A stretch of DNA of 64,000 nucleotides from Novosphingobium sp. Fuku2-ISO-50 (GCF_001519055.1 NZ_KQ954286.1:201972-265971); one strand, 5' to 3'; positions 1 to 9,277 are shown, counted from the first letter of the stretch. Notes: generated by a model from the sequence alone, not told the origin. Translations and numbers: made by a program.

Positions 1-543
1 GTTGAGCCGCAAGTCCGCCGTGATCACCGCCGGCAGCGCCAGACGGACCGTTTCAAGACCGCCGTCGATTTCGCGCTTGACCACAACAGCATCGCCTTCG
101 ACGCTGATTTCATTGGCAAAGGTGCCCTGGCCGCGACCCAGCAGCGCGGCAATCATCTGCCCCGTCTGATTGCTGTCGTCGTCGATCGCCTGCTTGCCCG
201 TGATGATCAGGCCCGGCTGTTCTTCGTCCGCGATCGCCTTGACGATCTTGGCCACGGCCAGCGGTTCGACTTCGTCATCGGTCGACACCAAAATCGCCCG
301 ATCCGCGCCCATCGCCAGCGCCGTGCGCAAGGTTTCCTGCGCCTTCGCCGGGCCGACCGAAACCACCACGATCTCGGTGACCACACCCTTTTCCTTCAGG
401 CGAATGGCTTCCTCGACCGCAATCTCGTCAAACGGGTTCATGCTCATCTTGACGTTCGCGAGATCAACCCCCGTGCCGTCCGCTTTCACCCGCGGCTTCA
501 CGTTGTAGTCGATCACACGCTTTACCGTGACCAGCGCTTTCAT
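1..543 (-). CDS. etfB: Electron transfer flavoprotein beta subunit, 3' end cut by window edge
   Basis: EtfB pairs with EtfA to carry electrons from flavin dehydrogenases to the ETF:quinone oxidoreductase. The first 181 residues are present, starting [20 protein letters not shown]; the family is usually about 250 residues, so roughly the last quarter lies outside the window. Residues 154-175 ([17 protein letters not shown]) match the classical ETF-beta signature, and [14 protein letters not shown] (116-129) is the conserved nucleotide-binding segment. The start lies 18 bases after the sdaA stop, so it probably ends the purU-proX-sdaA-etfB transcript, with etfA expected next. Dimethylglycine dehydrogenase is a known ETF donor, which fits the nearby betaine genes. 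Confidence 0.95.
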   Translation of the reverse strand, partial: MKALVTVKRVIDYNVKPRVKADGTGVDLANVKMSMNPFDEIAVEEAIRLKEKGVVTEIVVVSVGPAKAQETLRTALAMGADRAILVSTDDEVEPLAVAKIVKAIADEEQPGLIITGKQAIDDDSNQTGQMIAALLGRGQGTFANEISVEGDAVVVKREIDGGLETVRLALPAVITADLRLN

Positions 544-561
544 TGCTTGCTTTCCTGTTCC

Positions 562-1941
562 TCAACATTCGACCACATTGACGGCAAGGCCGCCTTGCGA
601 CGTTTCCTTGTACTTGTCACGCATGTCGTGCCCGGTTTGGCGCATCGTCTCAATCACTTTATCGAGGCTGACCATGTGCGTGCCATCGCCCAGCAGCGCG
701 AGCCGCGATGCGTCGATCGCCTTGACCGCGCCCATCGCATTGCGCTCGATGCACGGGATCTGCACCAGACCGCCGACCGGATCGCAGGTCAGGCCGAGGT
801 TGTGCTCCATCGCGATCTCGGCGGCATTTTCGACCTGGCCGATGTTGCCGCCGAGCACTGCGGTCAGCCCGGCTGCCGCCATCGAACAGGCCACCCCGAC
901 TTCGCCCTGACAGCCGACTTCGGCGCCCGAAATCGAAGCATTGCGCTTGTAGAGCGCGCCGATCGCCGCCGCCGTGAGCAGAAACGTGCGCGTCCCTTCG
1001 CGCGTGCCGCGATAACACCGCACATAATAGCGCAGCACCGCCGGAATGATCCCCGCCGCGCCATTGGTCGGCGCGGTGACAACGCTGCCCCCCGCAGCAT
1101 TTTCCTCGTTCACCGCCATGGCCCACAGATTGATCCAGTCGAGCACGGCCAGCGGATCGCCCAGCGTGGTCTGTTGCCGCACCGCCAGTTCGCGCGCCAG
1201 AGCGGCGGCGCGGCGCTGCACTTTCAATCCGCCGGGCAGCACGCCTTCGTTGCGACAACCGCGATCGATGCATTGCGCCATCGTATCGGCGATCAGATCG
1301 AGCCCGGCCTCGACTTCGCCGAGCGGCCGCCGAACGCATTCGTTGGCGAGCATGATGTCGGCAAAGCTGAGCCCTTCACGCGCACCGATTTCGAGCAGTT
1401 CCTCCGCCGAGACGAAATCGTGCGGCAAGTCCGGGCCCAGATCGCCGTCGCGCATGTTGCCGAGCGCTTCGTCTTCATCGAGAACAAAGCCGCCGCCGAT
1501 CGAATAATACATCCGATCATCCAGCACCGCACCATCCGCATCGTGCGCAACGATCGCCATGGCGTTGCTGTGAAACGGTTTGCGCTCCCGCTGATAGAAA
1601 TGAAGATCGCGCGCCGGGGCAAAGGCCACATCGTATTCGCCCATCAAGGCGAGCCGCCCGGTTTGATGGACTTGCGCCACGATCATCGGCACGCGGTCGG
1701 GATCGACCAGCGCCGGGATTTCGCCCGCCAGGCCCAGGATAATCGCGCTGTCGGTGGCGTGGCCTTTGCCGGTCAGCGCCAGCGAGCCATAAAGCGACAC
1801 TTCCACATGCGCGACTTTGTCCAGCAGCCCGTTTTCGCGCAGCCGTTCGCCAAAGCGCCGCGCCGCGACCATCGGCCCGACGGTATGCGAACTGGAAGGG
1901 CCGATGCCGATCTTGAAGAGGTCAAAAACACCAGCGATCAT
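562..1941 (-). CDS. sdaA: L-serine dehydratase, single-chain iron-sulfur type
   Basis: Deaminates L-serine to pyruvate and ammonia in the cytoplasm. The 459-residue protein begins MIAGVFDLFKIGIGPSSSHT, the typical start of the N-terminal beta domain; an in-frame upstream extension has no family similarity. The alpha domain carries NEENAAGGSVVTAPTNGAAG. Cys344, Cys386 and Cys397 fit the three ligands of the 4Fe-4S cluster, and the protein ends in Cys459, the C-terminal cysteine known in this family to fold back on the cluster. It starts 10 bases after the upstream deacylase gene. Serine made from betaine-derived glycine by GlyA would enter central metabolism here; glyA is not in the window. 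Confidence 0.95.
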   Translation of the reverse strand: MIAGVFDLFKIGIGPSSSHTVGPMVAARRFGERLRENGLLDKVAHVEVSLYGSLALTGKGHATDSAIILGLAGEIPALVDPDRVPMIVAQVHQTGRLALMGEYDVAFAPARDLHFYQRERKPFHSNAMAIVAHDADGAVLDDRMYYSIGGGFVLDEDEALGNMRDGDLGPDLPHDFVSAEELLEIGAREGLSFADIMLANECVRRPLGEVEAGLDLIADTMAQCIDRGCRNEGVLPGGLKVQRRAAALARELAVRQQTTLGDPLAVLDWINLWAMAVNEENAAGGSVVTAPTNGAAGIIPAVLRYYVRCYRGTREGTRTFLLTAAAIGALYKRNASISGAEVGCQGEVGVACSMAAAGLTAVLGGNIGQVENAAEIAMEHNLGLTCDPVGGLVQIPCIERNAMGAVKAIDASRLALLGDGTHMVSLDKVIETMRQTGHDMRDKYKETSQGGLAVNVVEC

Positions 1942-1951
1942 GGCTTGCCTT

Positions 1952-2446
1952 TCAGGCGCGTTCGGGGATCGCGGCGATCTGCGGCGGATGGCCCCAGTGC
2001 GCCAGGGCACGCATGAGGTCCGCGCCGCTCAGGCCGATCGTCGCGGTATTGCGCAAGGGATGCACGTTGACCGTATCCGCACCAGCGAGCCGCTCGTCGA
2101 GCACCACGCGCACTTTGCCATCCGCATCATTCATCGCGGCAAGCGGCGTGACTGCGCCGGGTGTCACGCCCAACAGCGCCTCCATATCCTCCGCCTTGCC
2201 AAAGCTCAGCTTTTTGGCGCCGATCACCGGGGCCAGCGCTTTCAGATCGACGCGCACGGCATGATCGACCGTGACGAGGAAAAAAGCGCCGCCGCTGTCC
2301 TTGAGAAACAGGTTCTTGGTATGCGCACCGGGCAGCGCGGCATGGATCGCCTCGCTTTCCTCGACGGTAAACACCGCCTCGTGTTCCAGCGCGGTCCAGG
2401 CGATGCCAAGCGATTCGAGATCGGCGTAAAGCTTGCCCTCGCTCAT
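1952..2446 (-). CDS. Prolyl-tRNA editing-like deacylase (ProX/YbaK family)
   Basis: A 164-residue single-domain protein of the YbaK/ProX superfamily, whose members hydrolyse mischarged Ala-tRNA(Pro) or related aminoacyl-tRNAs. It starts MSEGKLYADLESLGIAW. The segments HEAVFTVEESEAIHAALPGA, HTKNLFLKDS and KKLSFGKAEDMEALLGVTPG are the usual conserved blocks, with the Lys of HTKNLFLKD at the active site in relatives. Its ATG overlaps the purU stop (ATGA), so translation is probably coupled. A stand-alone editing enzyme in a one-carbon/serine operon is unexpected; the true substrate may be another small aminoacyl-tRNA. Family assignment is firm, specificity is not. Confidence 0.88.
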   Translation of the reverse strand: MSEGKLYADLESLGIAWTALEHEAVFTVEESEAIHAALPGAHTKNLFLKDSGGAFFLVTVDHAVRVDLKALAPVIGAKKLSFGKAEDMEALLGVTPGAVTPLAAMNDADGKVRVVLDERLAGADTVNVHPLRNTATIGLSGADLMRALAHWGHPPQIAAIPERA

Positions 2447-3315
2447 TTGAACACCACCGTACGATTGCCGTTGAGCATGACGCGATGTTCGCAATGCGCC
2501 TTGACTGCGCGGGTCAGGACGCGGCTTTCGGTTTCCTGACCCTGGGCAATCAGGTCGTCGATCGTGTCGGCATGGTCAACCATCGACACATCTTGCGCGA
2601 TGATCGGCCCTTCGTCGAGGTCTGCCGTCACGTAATGCCCCGTTGCGCCCATCAGTTTGACACCGCGTTCCCACGCGCGATGATACGGCTTGGCGCCCTT
2701 GAACGCGGGCAGCGACGAATGGTGGATATTGATCACCCGGCCTTCGAGCTTGCGACAGGTCGCGTCGGACAAGACCTGCATGTAGCGGGCCAGAATGATC
2801 AGGTCGACGCGCTGTTCCTCGATCATCGCGAGCAGTTTCGCTTCCTGCTCTTCCTTGTTTTCCGGCGTGATCGGCAAGTGGAAAAAGGGAATGCCTTCAT
2901 GTTCCACGCGGCGCTGCCAGATCGTGTGGTTCGACACCACGCTGGTCACCTCCATCGGCAGGTAACGCGTCGCGGTGCGATAGAGCAAGTCGTTGAGACA
3001 GTGCCCGCCTTTGCTGACCATGATCATCGCGCGCTGTTTCACGCGCAGATCGTGGACGCTCCAATCGAGATTATAGGCAGCGGCGACCGACAGGAACGCC
3101 TCGCTGAACTTTTCGCGGGTCAGCCCCTCGGGCCCCTTGAACGCAACGCGCATGAAAAAGCGCCCGTTATGCGCGTCATCGAATTGCGCGCTGTGGGCGA
3201 TGTTGCAATCCTGCGCGGCGATCGACCCGGCAATGGCCGCGACCAGCCCTTTGCGGTCCTGACACGAAACCAGCAGCACAAAATCCGGCCGAGTGAAATC
3301 AGCTCTTTGCGTCAT
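2443..3315 (-). CDS. purU: Formyltetrahydrofolate deformylase
   Basis: Hydrolyses 10-formyl-THF to formate and THF, relieving one-carbon load when sarcosine and glycine are oxidised. The 290-residue protein has an N-terminal ACT domain (about residues 10-85, LLVSCQDRKGLVAAIAGSIA) followed by a formyltransferase fold. The catalytic triad of the fold is visible as Asn196 and His198 in NIHHSSLPAFKGAKPYHRA and Asp234 in LDEGPII. The start MTQRADFTRPDF is preferred over an upstream in-frame codon because the ACT domain begins just after it. It is first in the purU-proX-sdaA-etfB operon and diverges from a LysR gene, a possible regulator. PurU homologues often accompany bacterial sarcosine oxidase genes. 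Confidence 0.95.
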   Translation of the reverse strand: MTQRADFTRPDFVLLVSCQDRKGLVAAIAGSIAAQDCNIAHSAQFDDAHNGRFFMRVAFKGPEGLTREKFSEAFLSVAAAYNLDWSVHDLRVKQRAMIMVSKGGHCLNDLLYRTATRYLPMEVTSVVSNHTIWQRRVEHEGIPFFHLPITPENKEEQEAKLLAMIEEQRVDLIILARYMQVLSDATCRKLEGRVINIHHSSLPAFKGAKPYHRAWERGVKLMGATGHYVTADLDEGPIIAQDVSMVDHADTIDDLIAQGQETESRVLTRAVKAHCEHRVMLNGNRTVVFK

Positions 3316-3456
3316 GTCCAACGATGCTCCTCGAAGGGCGCGACCACCCTTGTTGCACACACTGTCTATTGCGGCGCGCGCGCAACGGGAATTGCCTTGG
3401 CATCAGATAAGGAGGAATGATACATAGCTTAAGGGAGCATGATCGAGGGGACATCA

Positions 3457-4410
3457 ATGCTGCGCTTGCCATCGGAATTCGATCTCCACGCGCTGGAAGT
3501 TTTCGTAGTCACTGTCGAGCTGGGCGGCATGACCGCCAGCGCCACGCAATTGCGCATTACCCAGTCGGCCGTGTCGCAGACGATTACCCGGCTCGAAGCG
3601 GGAATCGGCACGCCGCTGTTCGACCGTTCGCTGCGCCCTTTGGGCCTGACGCCTGCGGGGCGTGCGCTTTATGAACGCGCGCGGCGCCTGCTGACCACGG
3701 CGCGCACGGTGATCGACGAAGTGCGTGAAGGCGCCAACTTGCCGGTCGACCAGATCACCATCGCCATGTCCGAAACCTTTGCCACGCTACTGACCGCGCC
3801 GCTGCTCCACCGCTTTGGCATGCGCGTCGGGCGCTGGCGCATCCGCTCGGGTATTTCGCTGCTCCAGCAACAGGATTTCCTCGCGCGCCGCGTCGACATG
3901 CTGGTGACCGGCAGCAACACGCTGGAAAAGCATCCCGGCATCGAACATCACGATGTCATGGACGATCCCTTCGTCCTGATTTTCCCCCGCGATTACAGCG
4001 GCAGCGGCGACCCGACCGAGGCCGCAAGCCGCCTGCCCTTCATCCGCTACTCGCTCGACCACGGCATGGGCCAGCGCATCGAAAGCCAGCTCACGCGGAT
4101 GAAACTGCGCATGCCCAATGTGGTCGAAGTCGACATCATCCATCAGCAATTGACCTCGGTCGCGCTCGGTATCGGCTGGAGCATCACGTCGGTCCTGTGC
4201 CTCGCCGCGATGCCATCGCTGGTCGATCAACTCCGCATCGAACCCCTGCCCCGCGCCCGCTTTTCCCGCCGCGTACAAGTCGTCGGCCGCAGCGCGGAAC
4301 TGGGCAACCTAGCCGAACAGACCGCCCAGATGGCCCGCGAAGTGATGATGGTCGATTGCCTCGTCCCGCTCTATCAGCAACTGCCCTGGGTGGAGGACTT
4401 GATGAAGTAA
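3457..4410 (+). CDS. LysR-family transcriptional regulator
   Basis: A 317-residue LysR-type regulator. The N-terminal winged HTH is clear: LHALEVFVVTVELGGMTASA and LRITQSAVSQTITRLEAGIG, then FDRSLRPLGLTPAGRAL. The rest is the usual effector-binding domain. I chose the ATG at 3457 because GAGGGG lies at good spacing before it; the ATG at 3439 has its AGGGAG only one base away. It is transcribed away from purU across a short divergent region, the normal arrangement for a LysR activator of the neighbouring operon. The effector (glycine betaine, sarcosine, serine or other) cannot be told from sequence. Known betaine regulators such as GbdR are AraC-type, so this would be a different solution. Confidence 0.9.
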   Translation: MLRLPSEFDLHALEVFVVTVELGGMTASATQLRITQSAVSQTITRLEAGIGTPLFDRSLRPLGLTPAGRALYERARRLLTTARTVIDEVREGANLPVDQITIAMSETFATLLTAPLLHRFGMRVGRWRIRSGISLLQQQDFLARRVDMLVTGSNTLEKHPGIEHHDVMDDPFVLIFPRDYSGSGDPTEAASRLPFIRYSLDHGMGQRIESQLTRMKLRMPNVVEVDIIHQQLTSVALGIGWSITSVLCLAAMPSLVDQLRIEPLPRARFSRRVQVVGRSAELGNLAEQTAQMAREVMMVDCLVPLYQQLPWVEDLMK

Positions 4411-4490
4411 CCACCTCGCACCGGCGGATTACCCCTGGATCGCCCCGTTCGCTTGTGTATATTATCAGGAGACGCCAGCCAGCCTTGCAT

Positions 4491-4511
4491 TTCATAGCCC
4501 CATGCTATGAA
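4491..4511. repeat. Perfect 8-bp inverted repeat between the LysR and NYN genes
   Basis: TTCATAGC and GCTATGAA are separated by five bases and followed by a run of five T on the plus strand. It could be a weak intrinsic terminator for the LysR gene or an operator for the NYN gene that starts 71 bases later. The stem is AT-rich, so terminator function is uncertain. Confidence 0.5.
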
Positions 4512-4582
4512 TTTTTCGGCCAGCGTCTTTCAGGATATCGCACGAATGGTCGTGCGTTTCCTTTTATATTCGGGATATTTTC

Positions 4583-5827
4583 ATGTCGGCCAGATGCGCC
4601 ATTTTTGTCGATTTCGACAATGTTTTCACGACACTTTGGGGTTTGGACCGCAACGCGGCGCTCCGGTTCGCATCCGAGCCGGCCGACTGGCTGCAGGTTC
4701 TTGCCAATTCCTGCCTCACCGGCGAGCCGCGCCGATGGCTCGTGGCGCGATGCTATCTCAATCCGGCGGGATATGCGCCCACGCCCGGTGAAGCCAACGA
4801 TCGGCTCTATTTTTCCCGTTTTCGGCCAAGCCTGGTGCGCGCCGGGTTCGAGGTGATCGATTGCCCTGTGGTGTCGCGCGGCGGCAAGAACGCAGCCGAT
4901 ATACGCATGGTGGTCGATGCGCTCGATCTTCTCGGCCATCGCACGCACTTCGACGAGTTTGTGCTGGCGTCGGGCGATTCCGACTTTACCCCCCTGCTTC
5001 AGCGCCTGCGCGCCGAAGACCGCCGCATTACCATCATCTCTCCAGGCTACCTCTCTTCCGCCTATACCGCGATCGCCGACCGCGTTGTCGATTTCGATGC
5101 GATGATGGACTTGCTGGCCGCCGATGCCAATGCTGCATCCGATGGCGACGAACAGCGCGAGGCGATCAATGGCCCCGTAAACCTTCCGGACAGCAAAGCC
5201 CAATTTGCAGAGCTCATCCGCAAGCGATACGCACAAGCCGGTACGGCCTTGAATCTCGCCGCGCTGGCGTTCGAGGCAGCACGCACCTGCCCCGGCGCAA
5301 AACAGTCCGGCTGGTTCGGCACAGCCGGTTTTTCCGCTGCCGTCTCGGCATTGGATCTGCCAAACGTCCGGTTTTCGCAGCATCACATGTGGGATAGCGA
5401 AAGGCACGAGCCGCCAATTGCGGAAAGATCGAACATTGGCAGCGAGTTTCCGCCGCCTGTGGCTCTGCTTTCACGCGAGCTGGATCTGCCCCGGATCGAA
5501 CAGGCCGATTGGCCAAAAGTCTTTGATGTTCTTTCGCGCTATGCAAAAAATCACGAATTCAATCTGACGGAAGCGACGCGCTGGTGCCGCGACACGCTCG
5601 CCGACGAGGGCGTGCAGACCGCGCGCAACGCGGTCGGCTACATCATGCGCGTGGCACAATTCGGCGGAGCCCGGCTGGATGCGGACGTAGCCCCCGAACC
5701 GGACGATATTGGCCGCGCCTTCCTCGGGGCAGTGCTCGACCGGGCTTCTGCCATCGGGCTGACTTTGTCGCCGGATGCCGAAGACGCTGTCGCTCAATGG
5801 CTGGGTATCGAATGGCTTGCCGAATAA
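4583..5827 (+). CDS. NYN-domain (LabA/DUF88-like) protein with C-terminal helical domains
   Basis: A 414-residue protein whose first 180 residues form a NYN (PIN-like) nuclease fold. Acidic residues expected at the metal site are present: Asp10 and Asp12 in FVDFDNV, Asp106 in KNAADIRMVVDALDLL, and Asp132/Asp134 in ASGDSDFTPLL. NYN proteins are usually RNases or RNA-binding proteins. The remainder has two compact helical regions (about 205-265 and 300-400) that look winged-helix or LOTUS-like, a common partner of NYN domains; this is inference. It has its own upstream region and converges on the sarcosine oxidase operon, with no functional link to it. No signal peptide or membrane segment is seen. 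Confidence 0.85.
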   Translation: MSARCAIFVDFDNVFTTLWGLDRNAALRFASEPADWLQVLANSCLTGEPRRWLVARCYLNPAGYAPTPGEANDRLYFSRFRPSLVRAGFEVIDCPVVSRGGKNAADIRMVVDALDLLGHRTHFDEFVLASGDSDFTPLLQRLRAEDRRITIISPGYLSSAYTAIADRVVDFDAMMDLLAADANAASDGDEQREAINGPVNLPDSKAQFAELIRKRYAQAGTALNLAALAFEAARTCPGAKQSGWFGTAGFSAAVSALDLPNVRFSQHHMWDSERHEPPIAERSNIGSEFPPPVALLSRELDLPRIEQADWPKVFDVLSRYAKNHEFNLTEATRWCRDTLADEGVQTARNAVGYIMRVAQFGGARLDADVAPEPDDIGRAFLGAVLDRASAIGLTLSPDAEDAVAQWLGIEWLAE

Positions 5828-5830
5828 GAC

Positions 5831-5869
5831 AAAAAAATGGCCCGCAAATCCCGAGGGATGTGCGGGCCA
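5831..5869 (-). terminator. Rho-independent terminator of the soxBDAG operon
   Basis: TGGCCCGCA (5838-5846) and TGCGGGCCA (5861-5869) form a 9-bp stem, with a further inner pairing of ATCCC and GGGAT. On the minus strand the stem is followed by seven T (the A run at 5831-5837), 20 bases beyond the soxG stop. The NYN gene ends at 5827 on the other strand, so the hairpin may serve both directions, but the T run favours the minus strand. Confidence 0.88.
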
Positions 5870-5889
5870 GTCAGGGTGAACCGGTTTGA

Positions 5890-6420
5890 TCAGACGATGC
5901 CGTCGGCGATAGAATGCCACAGCCAAGGCGCGAAGCTGCGCCAGACTTCGACGTGGAAGCGGTCGGGGGCCATGGCCCAGAGCTGAATTTCGACAGTTTC
6001 GAACACGGTGCGCGTCGCACGGCCCGGAGCGAAATTCGCAAGGTCGAGCGGGCAGCCGCGTATCAGCGCGGCGACGGCGCCGGGGCCTTCGACGGTAAAG
6101 CCGACCGAACGCGCCGTGACATCGACCACGCTGAGCGGTTGTCCCGATACGGCAGGCACCGGACTGCCTTCGGGCAGAAGCGCATGCCATTCGTCGGGGC
6201 CGAGACGGGCGATACCGTCAAGCTGCGTGCCGATGCGTTCAGGCAAGGCGCGGCCCAGCGCCGCCGACAACACGCCGACGTCCTTGGCGCGGAGCGACAG
6301 GCGCACGCGCGGTTCGGCAGGCGACAGGCTGACCGACAGGCCGTTGACCGCGCCCGTGTGCGGCGCAGTGCCGGTGGCAAGATCGGTGGCGCCGATGGCC
6401 AGCGGGGCGATCTCAATCAT
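5890..6420 (-). CDS. soxG: Sarcosine oxidase gamma subunit
   Basis: Smallest GcvT-like subunit of heterotetrameric sarcosine oxidase, needed for assembly of the alpha-beta-gamma-delta complex. The 176-residue protein starts MIEIAPLAIGATDLATG and has the GcvT-like blocks VRLSLRAKDVGVLSAALG, RLGPDEWHALLPEG and VDVTARSVGFTVEGPGA. Its ATG lies within the end of soxA, giving an 8-base overlap. It is last in the soxB-D-A-G order, which is the normal order of this operon, and is followed by a strong terminator. Gamma subunits are poorly conserved, so the position supports the call as much as the sequence. Confidence 0.9.
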   Translation of the reverse strand: MIEIAPLAIGATDLATGTAPHTGAVNGLSVSLSPAEPRVRLSLRAKDVGVLSAALGRALPERIGTQLDGIARLGPDEWHALLPEGSPVPAVSGQPLSVVDVTARSVGFTVEGPGAVAALIRGCPLDLANFAPGRATRTVFETVEIQLWAMAPDRFHVEVWRSFAPWLWHSIADGIV

Positions 6421-9277
6421 TGAGGCGGCTCCCTTCGGGATCATAAAACATGGGCGCGGTGACCTTGGCGCGGATGACCTTGTCGGCCATCGGCACGAAA
6501 ATCGTTTCACCGATCCGCGCGCGTCCGTCGGCGATCACCGCCAGCGCGATCGTCCGGCCCAGCGTCGCGCTGTGATAGGACGAAGTGACATGGCCGATCA
6601 TCGGCACCGGGATCGGCGCATCGGGGTTGGTGACCACTTGCGCGCCTTCTTCCAGCAATTCCTGCGGATCTTCGGTCAGAAGCCCGATGAACTGCTTGCG
6701 CCCCTTGCGCGTCATTTCGGGGCGCGCCAGCGAGCGCTTGCCCACGAAATCGGGCTTTTTCTTGCCCACCGCCCAGTCGAGCCCCATGTCGCCCGGCGTC
6801 ATCGTGCCGTCGGTATCCTGCCCGACGATGATGAACCCCTTTTCGGCGCGCAGCACGTGCATCGTTTCGGTGCCGTAGGGGGTGATGCCATAAGGCTGAC
6901 CGGCATCGAAGATCGCTTCCCACACTTTGCGACCTTCGCTGGCGGGGACATTGATTTCAAAGCCCAGTTCGCCGGTAAAGCTGACCCGGAACAGCCGCGT
7001 CGGCACCCCGGCAATGGTCCCTTCGCGCACCGCCATGTGCGGAAACGCTTCGGGGCTCAGATCGATCCCGCCGACCAGCGACGCGATCACGTCGCGCGCG
7101 CGCGGCCCTTGCAGCGCGATCACCGCCCATTGTTCGGTGGTCGAGGTCAGCCAGACGTCAAGATCGCTCCATTCGGTCTGAAGATAATCCTCCATCATCC
7201 CCAGCACGCGCGGCGCGCCGCCTGTGGTGGTGGTCAGATGAAACCGATCGTCCGCCATCCGCGCCGACACGCCATCGTCGGTGATGAACCCGTCTTCGCG
7301 CAGCAGCAGGCCATAGCGGCAGCGCCCCGGTTGCAACGCCTTCCACGGGTTGGTGTACATGCGGTTGAGAAATTCGGCGGCATCGGGACCGACCACTTCG
7401 ATCTTGCCGAGCGTCGAGGCGTCAAAGATGCCGACCGACTGCCGCACCGCGCGGCATTCGCGCGCAACTGCGGCGTCCATGTCTTCGCCGCCTTTGGGGA
7501 AATAGCGCGCGCGCCGCCAGTTCGCGACGTTTTCAAACACGGCGCCTTGCGCAGTTGCCCAGTCATCGATCACCGATTTGCGCACCGGCTGAAACAGCGC
7601 ATCCTTGTGGTGCCCCATCAGCGCGCCAAACGTCTGCGGCGTATAAGGCGGGCGAAACGTGGTCAGCCCGATTTCGGTCACCGGTCGCCCGAGCACGCCC
7701 GAAGCGATCTGCAAGGCATTGAGATTACTTGTCTTTCCCTGATCGGTCGCCATGCCGTTGGTGGTATAGCGCTTGATGTGCTCGATCGAGCGAAAGCCTT
7801 CCTGCACCGCGAGCTGAATGTCGCGCGCTTTCACATCGTTCTGGAAATCGACGAAAGCCTTTTGCCTGGAAACCGGCAGGCTGTTGGGCAGGACCGAAGT
7901 GATCGCGCCCGAGCCGAAATGCCAGGCCCCCGCCCCGGCGCCGACCACGCGGCACTTTTCCTGCGGCTTGCCCGGCAGATACGTGCCCCAGGCTTCGTTC
8001 CAGACCAGGCTGCCCTTGGCCTGGCTCCACAAGTGAACGCTGGGCGTCCAACCGCCCGCCATCAACACCGCATCGCAGGCAATCTTGTGCGCCGGGCCCG
8101 TTCCGCCCGCCGCAACCGTCACGCCCTTGACCGCATGGCGCCCGGCAACCGCCGTGATCGCGCTGCCGAGATGAAGCGCAATCCCCGCTGCGCGCGCCGC
8201 ATCGGCCAGATCGGCGGGAACGACGGTGCGAATGTCGACGATCGCGGCAACGTGAACCCCCGCCTCGATCAGCGCGAGCGCATCGCGCCAACCACTGTCA
8301 TGCGCGGCCATGATCACCACCGCGCGCCCGACCGCCACACCATAGCGCAGCGCCAGCGTGCGCCCGGCGCTCGCCAGCATCACGCCCGGCACGTCGTTGC
8401 CGTTGAACACCAGCGGGCGCTCGATCGCGCCTTGCGCCAGCACGACTTCGCCCGCGCGGATGCGCCACAGCTTTTCGCGCGGGCCCTGCGCCTCGGATGG
8501 GGCGAGATGATCGGTCAACTGTTGCGAGGCGCCGACGAAGTTCTGGTGGTAGTATCCAAACGCCGTCGTGCGCGTCAGCACGGTGATATTGTCTGCCGCA
8601 AACAGCTGCGCCGTGAGCGCGTCGAGCGTGGACCACAGTGCCGGATCGGCCAGCGCGGCGCCGCCCAGTTCATCCTGTTCGTCGATCAGGATGACGCGAC
8701 TGCCCATCTTGGCAGCTTCCAGCGCGGCTTCGATCCCGGCGATGCCGCCGCCGACGACCAGCACTTCGCAATGCGCATAGGTCGCGTCATAATGATCGGG
8801 ATCGCGCGTGACCGGGCTGTCGCCAAGCCCGGCGAGACGGCGGATCACCGGCTCGTAGAGCTTTTCCCAAGCCGATCGCGGCCACATGAACGTCTTGTTG
8901 TAGAACCCCGCCGGAAACAGCGCACTGAACCTGTCGTTGATCGAGACGACGTCGAATTTCAGCGAGGGCCAGCGGTTCTGGCTCTCGGCGACAAGCCCTT
9001 CGTGCAGCGAGACTTGCGGGGCGCGGACATTGGGCGTGACCCGTGCCGGGCCGCGATCGACGCTGACCAGCGCATTGGGCTCTTCGACGCCCGTCGCCAG
9101 CAAACCGCGCGGGCGGTGATACTTGAACGACCGGCCAAACAGCGTGACGCCCGACGCGACCAGTGCCGAAGCCAGCGTATCGCCGGCAAAACCCTGATAG
9201 CCCGCGCCGTCGAAGCTGAAGCTCAAGGCACGGCTGCGATCGACGCGCCCGCCGCTGGAAAGACGATACCCGCTCAT
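6413..9277 (-). CDS. soxA: Sarcosine oxidase alpha subunit
   Basis: Large subunit of heterotetrameric sarcosine oxidase, which oxidatively demethylates sarcosine to glycine and passes the methyl carbon to THF as 5,10-methylene-THF. The 954 residues are within the family range. The N-terminal part holds the ferredoxin-like fold with GRSFKYHRPRG near residue 50. The NAD-binding motif VVGGGIAGIEAAL is at about 174-186. The last third, from about residue 640, is the folate-binding GcvT region (VVGPDAAEFLNRMYTNPWK, GELGFEINVPAS, FIIVGQDTDGTMTPGD). The soxD stop and soxA start share ATGA, and soxG overlaps its end. Confidence 0.97.
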   Translation of the reverse strand: MSGYRLSSGGRVDRSRALSFSFDGAGYQGFAGDTLASALVASGVTLFGRSFKYHRPRGLLATGVEEPNALVSVDRGPARVTPNVRAPQVSLHEGLVAESQNRWPSLKFDVVSINDRFSALFPAGFYNKTFMWPRSAWEKLYEPVIRRLAGLGDSPVTRDPDHYDATYAHCEVLVVGGGIAGIEAALEAAKMGSRVILIDEQDELGGAALADPALWSTLDALTAQLFAADNITVLTRTTAFGYYHQNFVGASQQLTDHLAPSEAQGPREKLWRIRAGEVVLAQGAIERPLVFNGNDVPGVMLASAGRTLALRYGVAVGRAVVIMAAHDSGWRDALALIEAGVHVAAIVDIRTVVPADLADAARAAGIALHLGSAITAVAGRHAVKGVTVAAGGTGPAHKIACDAVLMAGGWTPSVHLWSQAKGSLVWNEAWGTYLPGKPQEKCRVVGAGAGAWHFGSGAITSVLPNSLPVSRQKAFVDFQNDVKARDIQLAVQEGFRSIEHIKRYTTNGMATDQGKTSNLNALQIASGVLGRPVTEIGLTTFRPPYTPQTFGALMGHHKDALFQPVRKSVIDDWATAQGAVFENVANWRRARYFPKGGEDMDAAVARECRAVRQSVGIFDASTLGKIEVVGPDAAEFLNRMYTNPWKALQPGRCRYGLLLREDGFITDDGVSARMADDRFHLTTTTGGAPRVLGMMEDYLQTEWSDLDVWLTSTTEQWAVIALQGPRARDVIASLVGGIDLSPEAFPHMAVREGTIAGVPTRLFRVSFTGELGFEINVPASEGRKVWEAIFDAGQPYGITPYGTETMHVLRAEKGFIIVGQDTDGTMTPGDMGLDWAVGKKKPDFVGKRSLARPEMTRKGRKQFIGLLTEDPQELLEEGAQVVTNPDAPIPVPMIGHVTSSYHSATLGRTIALAVIADGRARIGETIFVPMADKVIRAKVTAPMFYDPEGSRLND

